From Scatomorpha stercorigallinarum (GTDB lineage Bacteria; Bacillota; Clostridia; Oscillospirales; Oscillospiraceae): a stretch of DNA of 64,000 nt. The translations under genes were made by a program, and so were the position numbers. The stretch covers positions 1 through 64,000 of the forward strand of contig CALXGN010000004.1 of NCBI GenBank assembly GCA_944387865.1, read 5' to 3'. Below, in pieces: positions 1-7,799 of the stretch. The notes beneath the pieces were generated by a model. It did not search any database, was not told the DNA's origin, and saw only the letters and a list, made by a program, of their open reading frames with translations. Numbering within the stretch: the first letter of the stretch is position 1; every line of letters starts with the position of its first letter.

Positions 1-59
1 TTGCGAAAGTTTTTCCTGCGAAATCACCTCAAATACACCCTACTATATCTGAATTTGCC

Positions 60-71
60 GAGTGGGAATAA
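60..71. repeat. Left attachment site (attL core)
   Basis: GAGTGGGAATAA here is identical to 9867-9878. In frame it reads Glu-Trp-Glu-stop and closes an open reading frame entering from the left edge. These last codons match the usual 3' end of guaA (GMP synthase ends ...IEWE), a known island integration site. The residues before it in the window do not look like GuaA, so bases 1-59 may be the end of another island in tandem at the same site. Confidence 0.6.
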
Positions 72-140
72 GCAAAACGTGGATATGAAGGCTTCCAAAC
101 CCGCATAAACACTGGATTTTTTGCTTCCCGCTTCCCTGTT

Positions 141-160
141 TGATAGCAGATTGATAGCAC
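141..160 (+). repeat. Arm-type integrase repeats, left end
   Basis: TGATAGCA occurs twice (141-148 and 152-159) just inside the left attachment core. The same GATAGCA word occurs three times near the right end. Short direct repeats inside both ends are typical arm sites bound by the N-terminal domain of tyrosine integrases (as in Tn916 and lambda). The role is inferred from position and repetition. Confidence 0.45.
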
Positions 161-241
161 CTTATTTTGAGCAATCATTCATTTCCACCAGAAATGGCGA
201 GTGGCTTGCAGGTGCGGCCTCAACTTGATACACGTTAGAGT

Positions 242-279
242 AAAAGGCTCTGCCGACTTAGAACCGGCAGAGCCTTTTT
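242..279 (-). terminator. Terminator of the XRE regulator gene
   Basis: A 14-bp perfect stem (242-255 with 265-278) and 9-nt loop end in a T-run when read on the minus strand. It lies directly after the stop codon of the XRE gene at 281. Confidence 0.85.
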
Positions 280-280
280 G

Positions 281-790
281 TTATTCATCCCCGAACAGCA
301 TATCGCTCAATCCCGGCGACATGACGCCCGCCCAGCGCTGTGTCGTGTCCTGCTGCGGATAGTGGTCGCGCCATGCATCGTAGGCGTCCTGTGCTATCTC
401 ACCGGACTTGAGCTTCTCGGCTTGCTCTGCCCACGCGCAGAGCATCTCGTGCAGACGGTCAGCATCTTTTCCAGCGCGCGGGTCTATGCGCAGCGTGATG
501 TCGCCGGCGTCGTTTGAAATCCGCAGACCGTACAAGTCCTCCAGCGTGAACAGCGTGTGCATCAGGCCGACGTATGAGTCTATGTCCGGCACGGACAGCG
601 CCAGCGGCGAGACGTCGAGTACTTCGGCCAGCGCTTTCGTAAGCTCAGCTTTCGGCGAGCGCGTCCCGGACTCGTACTGCGCGAGGCGCACGTCCGCGGA
701 TTTCTCCGGAAAGCCCACCGCCGTGCCGAGGTACTTCTGCGTCATGCCGCGCTTGTTGCGGAAATAGCGTATGCGTTCGCCTATCGCCAT
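281..790 (-). CDS. XRE-family transcriptional regulator of the element
   Basis: The 169-aa protein starts with a helix-turn-helix of the lambda-repressor/XRE class (residues about 4-65, with GMTQKYLGTAVG and AQYESGTRSPK). A C-terminal domain of about 100 residues is unassigned. It is transcribed away from the excisionase/integrase operon, the usual arrangement for an element repressor. Its own promoter (826-854, minus strand) and the facing promoter (890-918) carry related CTTAAACA-type half-sites, so it probably represses both itself and xis-int. The regulatory role is inferred from layout; family assignment is firm. Confidence 0.88.
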   Translation of the reverse strand: MAIGERIRYFRNKRGMTQKYLGTAVGFPEKSADVRLAQYESGTRSPKAELTKALAEVLDVSPLALSVPDIDSYVGLMHTLFTLEDLYGLRISNDAGDITLRIDPRAGKDADRLHEMLCAWAEQAEKLKSGEIAQDAYDAWRDHYPQQDTTQRWAGVMSPGLSDMLFGDE

Positions 791-825
791 ATTGATCGCT
801 CCAATCCAAAGGTTTCTTCGCAGCT

Positions 826-854
826 AATATAGCATATATGTTTAAGAATGTCAA
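826..854 (-). promoter_or_regulatory. Sigma-A promoter of the XRE gene
   Basis: On the minus strand TTGACA (849-854) and TATATT (826-831) are separated by 17 bp. A half-site CTTAAACATATAT (minus strand) lies in the spacer, consistent with autorepression. Confidence 0.75.
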
Positions 855-889
855 GCGGAACTTAAAATATTTTGTTTAGTTTTATGCCA

Positions 890-918
890 TTGACTTAAAC
901 AGATATGCATAGTATAAT
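890..918 (+). promoter_or_regulatory. Sigma-A promoter of the xis-int operon
   Basis: TTGACT (890-895), a 17-bp spacer and a perfect TATAAT (913-918) read toward the excisionase gene. The spacer carries CTTAAACAGATATG, related to the half-site in the opposite promoter. Confidence 0.8.
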
Positions 919-927
919 GAGGACAAG

Positions 928-945
928 CTAAACCAATATGTTTAG
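928..945. promoter_or_regulatory. Palindromic operator
   Basis: CTAAAC-CAATAT-GTTTAG is a perfect 6+6 inverted repeat downstream of the -10 box at 913-918. Related words occur at 840-846 (GTTTAAG), 861-879 and 894-901. Binding by the XRE protein at 281-790 is inferred. Confidence 0.6.
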
Positions 946-1054
946 TAGGCATAATAGATAATCGCCCGGGCAAATCGGAGGCGACAAGAAAGTATCCGAC
1001 ACGAAATAAGGGGATATTATGCCAAAAACCAAATTCAAAGGAGGAGAAGATTAT

Positions 1055-1252
1055 TTGAGCGAACACAGTTTTATGAGAGTGGACGATGTGGCGCAGGAGC
1101 TGGGTGTGTCCAAGTCCTACGCCTACAAGCTCATCCAGCGGCTGAACGCCGAGCTGCGTGCGAAAGGGTATCTGACCATCTCAGGCAGGGTGAGCAGGAG
1201 GTACTTCACTGAGAAGCTCTGCTATGGCGAAACGGAAAGGAGGGATGCCTGA
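1055..1252 (+). CDS. Excisionase-like helix-turn-helix protein
   Basis: This small basic protein (65 aa from the TTG at 1055) has a helix-turn-helix with MRVDDVAQELGVSKSYAYK, followed by a short winged segment typical of excisionases of integrative elements. The TTG start is chosen because AAAGGAGG (1038-1045) lies 9 nt upstream; the ATG at 1019 has no such site. Its stop overlaps the ATG of the integrase (TGATG), so the two are translationally coupled. It probably directs excision and binds near the element ends. Function is inferred from fold and position. Confidence 0.72.
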   Translation: MSEHSFMRVDDVAQELGVSKSYAYKLIQRLNAELRAKGYLTISGRVSRRYFTEKLCYGETERRDA

Positions 1253-2325
1253 TGGCGGCGTTTAGGAACAAGGATAACGGCTCGTGGTACGTCCAGTTCC
1301 GCTACACAGATTGGCGAGGGGAGCGCAAGCAAAAGCTCAAACGTGGCTTTGCCACTAAAAAGGATGCACTCGCATGGGAGCGGGAGTTCCTCATGCAGAA
1401 GCAGGTAGATGTGGGGATGACGTTCGAGAGCTTCGTAAAGCTCTACGAACGGGATATGAAACCTAAACTCAAGCTCAATACATGGCTGAGCAAGGAGCAC
1501 ATAATTAGAACAAAAATTCTTCCGTACTTCAAAAACCGCATCCTGTCCGAGATAACCGCATTGGATGTCATGGAGTGGCAAAACGAGATGAGGACGCTGA
1601 CTACATCGGCGGGCAAGCCTTACTCACAGGATTATCTTGAAAACATCCACGCTCAGTTGAGCTGTATTTTCAACCATGCCGTAAAGTATTACGGTTTGCA
1701 ACTCAATCCGGCAGCAAAGGCCGGTGGCATGGGCGGCGAGGAGAAGAAAGAAATGCTATTCTGGACAAAAGACGAGTATTTGAAATTTGCGGAAGCTATG
1801 ATGGACAAACCGGCTTTGTATTATGCCTTTGAGCTGCTCTATTGGTGCGGAATACGCGAGGGCGAGTTGCTGGCGCTGACGCCCGCGGACTTTGACTTTA
1901 GCAGAAAAACGCTACGAATAAACAAGTCATACCAGAGGCTACAAGGCAAGGATGTTATAACGACACCTAAGACCAAGAAAAGCAATAGGGTTATCCAAAT
2001 GCCGGATTTTCTGTGCGATGAAATCAAGGACTATCTGAGTCTGCTTTACGAGCCGGTAGAGGATGAACGAATTTTTCAGCTGTCCAAACACCAACTCAAG
2101 CGTGGCATGGAATTCGGCTGCAAGGCGTCGGGGGTAAAAGAAATACGCATACACGATTTGCGCCACAGCCATGTGTCGCTGTTGATTGACTTGGGATATT
2201 CCGCAGTTGCGATTGGTCAAAGGGTGGGACACGAGAGCGTGGAAATAACTTATCGTTATGCCCACCTATTTCCGACCGTGCAGAAAGACATGGCAGAAAA
2301 GCTAAATCAGGAAAGGAGCGCATAA
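1252..2325 (+). CDS. int: Tyrosine site-specific integrase
   Basis: The 357-aa protein is a full-length phage-type tyrosine recombinase. An N-terminal arm-binding segment (about 1-50) is followed by a SAM-like core-binding domain (about 60-160) and a catalytic domain (about 175-345). Visible catalytic residues are Arg in CGIREGELL, His and Arg in HDLRHSHVS, a second His in VGHESVEIT and the nucleophile Tyr in TYRYAHLFP. It would catalyse strand exchange between the 12-bp cores at the element ends. It overlaps the excisionase stop by one base and precedes the mobilization genes. Confidence 0.95.
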   Translation: MAAFRNKDNGSWYVQFRYTDWRGERKQKLKRGFATKKDALAWEREFLMQKQVDVGMTFESFVKLYERDMKPKLKLNTWLSKEHIIRTKILPYFKNRILSEITALDVMEWQNEMRTLTTSAGKPYSQDYLENIHAQLSCIFNHAVKYYGLQLNPAAKAGGMGGEEKKEMLFWTKDEYLKFAEAMMDKPALYYAFELLYWCGIREGELLALTPADFDFSRKTLRINKSYQRLQGKDVITTPKTKKSNRVIQMPDFLCDEIKDYLSLLYEPVEDERIFQLSKHQLKRGMEFGCKASGVKEIRIHDLRHSHVSLLIDLGYSAVAIGQRVGHESVEITYRYAHLFPTVQKDMAEKLNQERSA

Positions 2326-2327
2326 CA

Positions 2328-2663
2328 ATGTCTGCGAAGAATCGTGACGAGCACAACCGTTGGAGGAACAAGACCATAGGTTTCAGAATGTCATCGGAGG
2401 AAGCTGCTCAGCTCGACGAAGCAGTGCGTCTCTCTGGGCTTACTAAACAGGACTACATCACGAAGAAACTGCTGGACAGGGAAGTAATCGTGCAACCTAG
2501 CCCGCGGGTGTACAAGGCGCTTCGCGACCGGCTTGACGAGGTGCTCGGCGAGTTGAAGAGAATTGACGATGGGCAGCCGGTCAATGACGGGCTGCTCGAA
2601 ACCATAAATCTGATTGCCAAAATCCTAAACGGTTTGAAAGGGGACTTGCCAATTGATAACTGA
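2328..2663 (+). CDS. MobC-like ribbon-helix-helix relaxosome protein
   Basis: The 111-aa protein carries a ribbon-helix-helix segment near residues 14-50 (KTIGFRMSSEEAAQLDEAV, then LTKQDYITKKL), as in plasmid mobilization protein MobC and related accessory proteins. Such proteins bind oriT and help the relaxase melt DNA. It sits two bases after the integrase stop and overlaps the next gene by 11 bp, so it belongs to the int operon. A role as a simple regulator cannot be excluded. Confidence 0.65.
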   Translation: MSAKNRDEHNRWRNKTIGFRMSSEEAAQLDEAVRLSGLTKQDYITKKLLDREVIVQPSPRVYKALRDRLDEVLGELKRIDDGQPVNDGLLETINLIAKILNGLKGDLPIDN

Positions 2664-3789
2664 GACAAAAGAAAAGACTGCCATAAACACACCTGTTGGC
2701 GCAGATGTAAGGCAGCCTAATCCAAATCAACTTACCGAAAGTATAACTGATTCGCCCGTAGAAAGCAACGAAAATTTTGACGAGCTGAAAAAGAAATTGC
2801 GCCGTATGCAAGACCCGGCGTACCTGCCCACGGTGACGATGACCGAGCTGTACGACACGGTCTACGAGAGCAAGCCGCCCGTAATCGATGGTCTGTTCCA
2901 AAACGGAACCTACATATTCGCTGGCGCACCCAAGGTCGGCAAGTCGTTCCTGATGGCTCAGCTCGCGTACCACGTCGCGACAGGCAAGCCGCTATGGGGC
3001 TATGAGGTGCATCAGGGGACGGTGCTCTATCTCGCGCTCGAGGACGGTCACGAGCGTCTGCAAAAGCGGATGTACCGAATGTTCGGCGTCGAGGACGTGA
3101 GCAAGCTGCACTTTGCAATCAGCGCCAAACAGCTCGGCAACGGTCTTGACGCACAGCTTGAAAAGTTCGTGCGCGAGCACCCGGACACGCGGCTCATCAT
3201 TATTGACACGCTGCAAAAGGTGCGCGAGCTGAGCGGAGAGACGTACAGCTACCGCGACGATTACCAGATAATCGGGCAGCTAAAACAGCTCGCGGACAGA
3301 TTCCAGCTCTGTATGCTCATCGTCCACCACACGCGCAAGTCACCGGCGAATGACGAGTTTGACCGCATCTCCGGCACGACCGGCATATACGGCTGCGCGG
3401 ACGGCGCGTTCGTGCTGAGTAAGGAGCGCCGCACGGACAATACTGCTACGCTGAGCATCTCAGGACGTGACCAGCCAGACCAGTGCATACACCTCATGCG
3501 GGACGAGGAGACGCTGCAATGGAACTTTGACCATGCAGACACAGAGCTGTACAAAGAGCCGCCCGACCCGCTTCTCGAAAAAGTTGCGGCATTGGTGACG
3601 GATGAGCGTCCAGTGTGGCAGGGCAGCGCAACAGAGCTGATTGCCGCCACGGGATGCGAAATTCAACCCAACGCACTGGCAAAGCGCCTCAATGTGAACG
3701 CCGCCAAGCTGCTGAACGAATACCAGATTCGCTACACAAACGCGCACACGAAAACCGGCAGCCGAATCACGCTGACGCTGCAAAGGTGA
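2653..3789 (+). CDS. RepA-like AAA ATPase
   Basis: The 378-aa protein begins at a TTG (2653) preceded by AAAGGGGA. It has a Walker A motif at about residues 93-101 (GAPKVGKSF), a Walker B-like LIIIDTLQKV near 180 and LIVHHTRKS near 220, the pattern of the RepA/DnaB-KaiC-like hexameric helicases of mobile elements (AAA_25). A C-terminal winged-helix-like region (about 310-375) may bind DNA. It probably supports replication of the excised circle. Its stop codon lies inside the first unit of a palindromic repeat cluster that may be its binding site. Confidence 0.8.
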   Translation: MITETKEKTAINTPVGADVRQPNPNQLTESITDSPVESNENFDELKKKLRRMQDPAYLPTVTMTELYDTVYESKPPVIDGLFQNGTYIFAGAPKVGKSFLMAQLAYHVATGKPLWGYEVHQGTVLYLALEDGHERLQKRMYRMFGVEDVSKLHFAISAKQLGNGLDAQLEKFVREHPDTRLIIIDTLQKVRELSGETYSYRDDYQIIGQLKQLADRFQLCMLIVHHTRKSPANDEFDRISGTTGIYGCADGAFVLSKERRTDNTATLSISGRDQPDQCIHLMRDEETLQWNFDHADTELYKEPPDPLLEKVAALVTDERPVWQGSATELIAATGCEIQPNALAKRLNVNAAKLLNEYQIRYTNAHTKTGSRITLTLQR

Positions 3790-3859
3790 CGATGGTGACG
3801 GTGGTGACGATGAAATAAGGGGTGTTAAAACATCGTCACCATCGTCACCCATCGTCACC
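3785..3859. repeat. Palindromic cluster of GGTGACGAT repeats
   Basis: Three 9-bp units GGTGACGAT/GGTGACGGT/GGTGACGAT (3785-3811) face three inverted units ATCGTCACC (3832-3840, 3841-3849, 3851-3859) across a 20-bp AT-richer spacer. The arms can pair over about 27 bp with one bulge and one mismatch. It directly follows the RepA-like gene. It may be an iteron-type origin, a recognition site for the ATPase, or a strong RNA hairpin without a T-run. Confidence 0.7.
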
Positions 3860-3880
3860 GGGGGGCGCGTGAAACGCGAG

Positions 3881-3905
3881 GGGCTACGGCGAAACGGCGT
3901 AGCCC
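3881..3905. other. Hairpin upstream of oriT
   Basis: GGGCTACG (3881-3888) pairs with CGTAGCCC (3898-3905) across a short loop. It lies between the repeat cluster and the oriT core and may be part of the oriT structure. Confidence 0.4.
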
Positions 3906-3919
3906 TTTCGATGGATCCC

Positions 3920-3955
3920 GGCAAGGGCGCACTTCTATACATGGTCATGTATGTG
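3920..3955 (-). other. oriT: oriT of MOBQ type
   Basis: On the minus strand AAGTGCGCCCTT (3923-3934) matches the nick core of RSF1010/R1162-family origins (TAAGTGCGCCCT). It is immediately preceded on that strand by a perfect inverted repeat, ATACATG-AC-CATGTAT (3937-3952), the arrangement expected for relaxase binding. The linked relaxase is of the MobA/MobL (MOBQ) family, which agrees. The exact nick position is inferred by similarity. Confidence 0.78.
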
Positions 3956-4070
3956 CGAGAAACAGCCCGGACGCCTGAACATCTGGGCTGTTTTGCGTCG
4001 CTGTGCTCCGTACAAGGGCAAAGCCCTTGCGCCGCGCTGCGGCTAACCTATTTTCAAGGAGGTAATAACC

Positions 4071-4349
4071 ATAGACAAAACCCGTGAACAGTTATTGGAA
4101 CAAAGCGCCGACTTTGAACGGCAATTACGCCAAGCCAAGCACCGTTACCAACGTATCGAGCAGCAGATAAAGTATCTGCAAGACGGCGAGCGCAAGAAGC
4201 GAAGCCACAGGCTTATCACGCATGGAGCGGCGGTAGAGAGCGTTGTACCAGCCGTCAAGGGTCTGAGTGAGCGCGAGTTTTATGAGCTGGTCGAGCGCAT
4301 TTTCGACTTACCCGAGGCGAAGGCTCTATTACCAAAGGGCGGTGAGTGA
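4071..4349 (+). CDS. DUF3847-type small mobilization-associated protein
   Basis: The frame encodes about 92 residues, Lys/Arg/Glu-rich and predicted helical (coiled-coil-like near residues 8-45), of the DUF3847 type commonly found just before MobA/MobL relaxases. The strong ribosome site AAGGAGG (4056-4062) is 8 nt upstream of an in-frame ATA at 4071. The residues after it (DKTREQLLEQ) continue the family-like N-terminus. The first conventional start in frame is TTG at 4095 (84 aa), which lacks a well-placed ribosome site. Its stop is adjacent to the relaxase start. Function is unknown; a relaxosome accessory role is likely. Confidence 0.65.
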   Translation: MDKTREQLLEQSADFERQLRQAKHRYQRIEQQIKYLQDGERKKRSHRLITHGAAVESVVPAVKGLSEREFYELVERIFDLPEAKALLPKGGE

Positions 4350-5781
4350 TTGGCGCTATATCACTTCCACGTCGGGCAGATAAAGCGCAGCGCGGGTAGG
4401 TCGGCAGTTGAGGCGGCGGCCTATCGCGCAGGCGAGAAGCTCTACAGCGAGTATTACGGGCTGGTCAGCGACTACACGCGCAAGGGCGGCGTGATTCACT
4501 CAGAAGTTCTACTTCCACCACACGCGCCGCGCGAATACGCCGACCGGCAAGCACTATGGAACGCGGTCGAGGATGCCGAGCGCAACAGGAACGCACAGCT
4601 CGCGTATAGCTTCGACATTGCGCTGCAAAACGAGTTCACGATGGAAGAGAACATCTCTCTCGCTCGGCAATTCCTTCTGGACAACTTCGTCTCACGCGGC
4701 ATGATTGCGGACTTTGCCGTCCACCAACCGGACAAGGACGGCGGCATCCCTAACCCACACTTCCACGTCATGTGTCCAATCCGACCGCTGAATACGGACG
4801 GCACATGGGGTGTAAAGCAGCGGCGCGTCTACCGCGATGACGGCAAGTTCGACGCCGTGCCGACCACCGATTGGGGCAAGCCCGAGACGCTTGAAGCATG
4901 GCGCGAGGCGTGGGCGGCGCTGTGCAACGCGAAGTTCGAGGAAAAGGGCCTGACGTGCCGCATCGACCACCGCTCATACGAACGGCAGGGCGTCGAACAA
5001 ATTCCAACCGTCCACGAGGGCGTCGCCGTGCGGCAGATGAAGGCCAAAGGCATCGTGACCGACAAGGGCGAGCACAACCGCTGGATACGCTCAGCGAGCG
5101 CGATGCTGCGGACGCTGGGAGAACGAATGAAGAAGCTGGTGGACTGGCTCAGCGACGCGCGCGTGAAGCTGGACAAGCCGTATTCGCCGTCGCTTGCTAA
5201 ATTGCTTGCAGACTATTTCGACGCGCGCAATGCCGGCGCGTGGAGCAGCAAGGTCAAGGTTGGCAACCTGAAACGCCTCACCAGCGCCATTGCGTATTTG
5301 AATGAGAACGGGTTACATACCCTCGCCGACCTCGAAGCCCATCTCGATTTGCTTCATTCGTCGCTTGATGAAGCAAAAACTGCGCTCGACGCTAACAAGA
5401 AGCGGTCGAAAGAGCTGCGCGAGCTGCTCAAACACGCCGGCCTGTACGAGCGTTTCAAGCCCCTCCACGACCAGCTCCGCGCAATCAAGTGGAAATCCAA
5501 GCGCGAGCAGTTCAAGGCCGAGCACGAGAGCGAATTGCGGCAATTCTATCTCGCCCGCCGCAAGTTGTCCGACGGCATCCACACCGCCGAGTGGCAACAC
5601 GAGCTTGACACGCGCGCGCGAAAACGCCGCTGTTTACGCCTAGTACAAAACCCTCCGCGCCGAGCTGACCAAGCTGATGGACGTGAAGTATTGCGTAGAC
5701 CGGGCGATGGGCGAGAGGGAGGAAAAAGGTCGCGAAACGCGACTTTTAACACAAAAGGCTCAAGATTTGGTCGAACGCTAA
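4350..5781 (+). pseudogene. mobA: MobA/MobL relaxase with frameshift and nonsense mutation
   Basis: The N-terminal half is a good MOBQ relaxase: a TTG start, LYHFHVGQIKRSAGRSAVEAAAYRAG (first 30 residues), and the metal-binding HUH-type motif PNPHFHVMCPIRP near residue 140. Near 5610, in a CG-repeat run, the frame shifts. The expected C-terminal coding (ENAAVYA, then YKTLRAELTKLMDVKYCVD) continues in the +1 frame, interrupted by a TAG at 5641-5643, and ends at 5779-5781. The original frame runs on into the methylase gene, giving an artefactual 853-codon reading. The nicking domain is intact, so residual activity is possible, but the native C-terminus is lost. Confidence 0.75.
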
Positions 5782-5790
5782 ACGTTGGTA

Positions 5791-5819
5791 TTGCTTTCAT
5801 TCGAGATGTAGAATATAAT
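5791..5819 (+). promoter_or_regulatory. Promoter of the restriction-modification genes
   Basis: A perfect TATAAT (5814-5819) lies 17 bp after a weak TTGCTT (5791-5796), with the methylase ribosome site and ATG (5841) just downstream. It supports a separate methylase gene rather than a relaxase fusion. Confidence 0.5.
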
Positions 5820-5840
5820 ACATACTATGGAGGTGCATTT

Positions 5841-6911
5841 ATGGGACTGATGTCGGCCAAGGCTGCCGGAGAGAAGTGGGGCATATCGCAAAGGCGCGTC
5901 GCTGTACTCTGCTCGGAGAACAGAATACCCGGAGCCATAATGATAGGACATTCGTGGGTAATACCTGATGATGCCAAGAAGCCAGATGATGCACGGAGTA
6001 CCCGTAGGGAAAACGAGGTCGAGACGAAGGTAAAGCCTTTTCTTAAATGGGCTGGAGGCAAGGGGCAGCTCCTTGCGGAGATTGAGAAGTATTACCCGTT
6101 TGACGGCATGAACATTACAAAATACGCCGAGCCGTTTGTCGGTGGCGGGGCCGTCCTTTTCGATATTCTGAGCCGCTACAGCCTCGAGGCGGTGTACATA
6201 AGCGATATCAATGCGGAACTGATAAACGCGTATGCGGCAATCCGCGACTGTCCTGACAGGCTGATAGGCCTGCTGAAGGATATGCAGGATGAGTATATCC
6301 CTCTCGACGCCGGAGCGCGCAGGGAGTATTATGCGTCGTCAAGGGCAAGATTTAACAACCTCAAGGCCGGCACAGTTGAGAGCGGCGATCCGGAGCTGGC
6401 GGCGCTGATGATTTTCCTGAACCGCACCTGCTTCAACGGCCTGTACCGCGTCAACAGGAAGGGTTGGTTCAATGTCCCGATTGGCTCGTATAAAAACCCG
6501 ATGATATGCGACAAGCCGAACCTGAGGGCAGTTTCCGAGAAGCTGCAGGGCGTGGAAATAGTCTGCGGAGACTACAGGCAGTCCGCAGACTTCATAGATG
6601 AGCACACATTTGCATACTTTGACCCGCCGTACAGGCCGCTGACCGAGACGGCAAACTTCACGTCCTATACCGAGGCTGAGTTCGGCGACAATGAACAGAT
6701 TGAACTTGCGAGGTTTGTGGACGAGATGAGCAAAAAGGGGGCAAAAGTGCTGGTTAGCAATTCAGATCCTAAAAATGCAAATGAAAATGACGATTTCTTC
6801 GATGAAATTTATTCCGCTCATAATATTTGCCGCGTAAAGGCCTCGCGAATGATCAACTCCAACAGTTCGGCGCGGGGGAAGATAAGCGAACTGTTAATTT
6901 CAAACTTTTGA
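5841..6911 (+). CDS. Dam-family (D12 class) adenine-N6 DNA methyltransferase
   Basis: The start is the ATG at 5841, preceded by GGAGG (about 5829), giving 356 residues. Residues about 1-50 form an excisionase/MerR-like DNA-binding helix (MSAKAAGEKWGISQRRV). A D12-class methylase follows, with FLKWAGGKGQLL, the SAM motif PFVGGGAVLF and the catalytic DPPY in YFDPPYRPL. It is the protective methylase of a DpnII-like system and should modify adenine in GATC. The nuclease follows after 27 bp. The N-terminal helix-turn-helix may autoregulate expression, as in controller methylases; this is inferred. Confidence 0.9.
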   Translation: MGLMSAKAAGEKWGISQRRVAVLCSENRIPGAIMIGHSWVIPDDAKKPDDARSTRRENEVETKVKPFLKWAGGKGQLLAEIEKYYPFDGMNITKYAEPFVGGGAVLFDILSRYSLEAVYISDINAELINAYAAIRDCPDRLIGLLKDMQDEYIPLDAGARREYYASSRARFNNLKAGTVESGDPELAALMIFLNRTCFNGLYRVNRKGWFNVPIGSYKNPMICDKPNLRAVSEKLQGVEIVCGDYRQSADFIDEHTFAYFDPPYRPLTETANFTSYTEAEFGDNEQIELARFVDEMSKKGAKVLVSNSDPKNANENDDFFDEIYSAHNICRVKASRMINSNSSARGKISELLISNF

Positions 6912-6938
6912 ACAGACAGAAGAACGGGAGATAGAGAA

Positions 6939-7799
6939 ATGGGCCGCAATTTTAACGACTGGATTACCGGTTTCCGAAACAGCATAGCGGATTATGGCTA
7001 TTACACGGACTTCAACAAAGTGTACCGAAACGTTGATGGCATCAAAATTGAGCTAAATATTCTTAATTCGCTCATTGGCTCCAAGGACATCGAGGCCGAT
7101 TTTCACGCTTTGATAGCCAAATACCCAGAGATCCTCAAGTGCATCCCGCTGCTTTTGGCTGTGAGGGCGCATGAAATCTACTGCCAGGACGAAAACGGGG
7201 GATTCCTATACAAGTTTAACTCACAGGATATTGAGCCCGAGCGTTATGCGTATTTCATGCGCCAGACAGGATTATTCGATCTGCTGCAGAATCATATAGT
7301 TAATAATCTTGTAGACTATGCTACCGGAGTTGAAACCGGGCTGGGCTCCAACGGGCGCAAGAACCGCGGCGGTCATATCATGGAGGAACTGGTTGAGCGC
7401 TTCATTAAAAAGGCGGGCTTCATAAGAGATGAAACCTACTTTAAGGAGATGTACATACACCAGATTACGGAGAAATGGGGAATAAACCTTTCTGCAATCT
7501 CAAATCAGGGCAAAATGGAAAAGCGCTTTGACTTTGTTGTAAAGACGCCGGGCATGATTTACGGAATCGAGACAAACTTTTATGGCAGCGGCGGCAGCAA
7601 GCTCAACGAAACGGCACGAAGCTACAAGACGCTGGCCCTTGAGACTGACACCATCGACGGCTTCACATTTGTGTGGTTCACCGATGGGAAAGGCTGGATG
7701 AGCGCCAAAAACAACCTTGAGGAGACCTTTGACGTTATGCAGCACATATACAACATAAAAGACTTGGAAGACGGCGTAATGGCAGAGGTTTTCAGGTGA
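6939..7799 (+). CDS. DpnII/MboI-type restriction endonuclease (GATC)
   Basis: The 286-aa protein resembles DpnII/MboI endonucleases, including the conserved block GLGSNGRKNRGGHIMEELV near residues 130-150 and a PD-(D/E)XK-like core (RFDFVV, then YGIETNFY about 200-215). It would cleave unmethylated GATC. The protective Dam-family methylase lies immediately upstream and a second methylase overlaps its stop codon, so the three genes form one operon. Specificity is inferred from family and from the partner methylase. Confidence 0.88.
   Translation: MGRNFNDWITGFRNSIADYGYYTDFNKVYRNVDGIKIELNILNSLIGSKDIEADFHALIAKYPEILKCIPLLLAVRAHEIYCQDENGGFLYKFNSQDIEPERYAYFMRQTGLFDLLQNHIVNNLVDYATGVETGLGSNGRKNRGGHIMEELVERFIKKAGFIRDETYFKEMYIHQITEKWGINLSAISNQGKMEKRFDFVVKTPGMIYGIETNFYGSGGSKLNETARSYKTLALETDTIDGFTFVWFTDGKGWMSAKNNLEETFDVMQHIYNIKDLEDGVMAEVFR

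Noticed and set aside
4350..6911. One 853-codon relaxase-methylase fusion protein
   Set aside because: The methylase has its own promoter, ribosome site and ATG at 5841, and the relaxase C-terminus lies in another frame. The long frame results from a frameshift.
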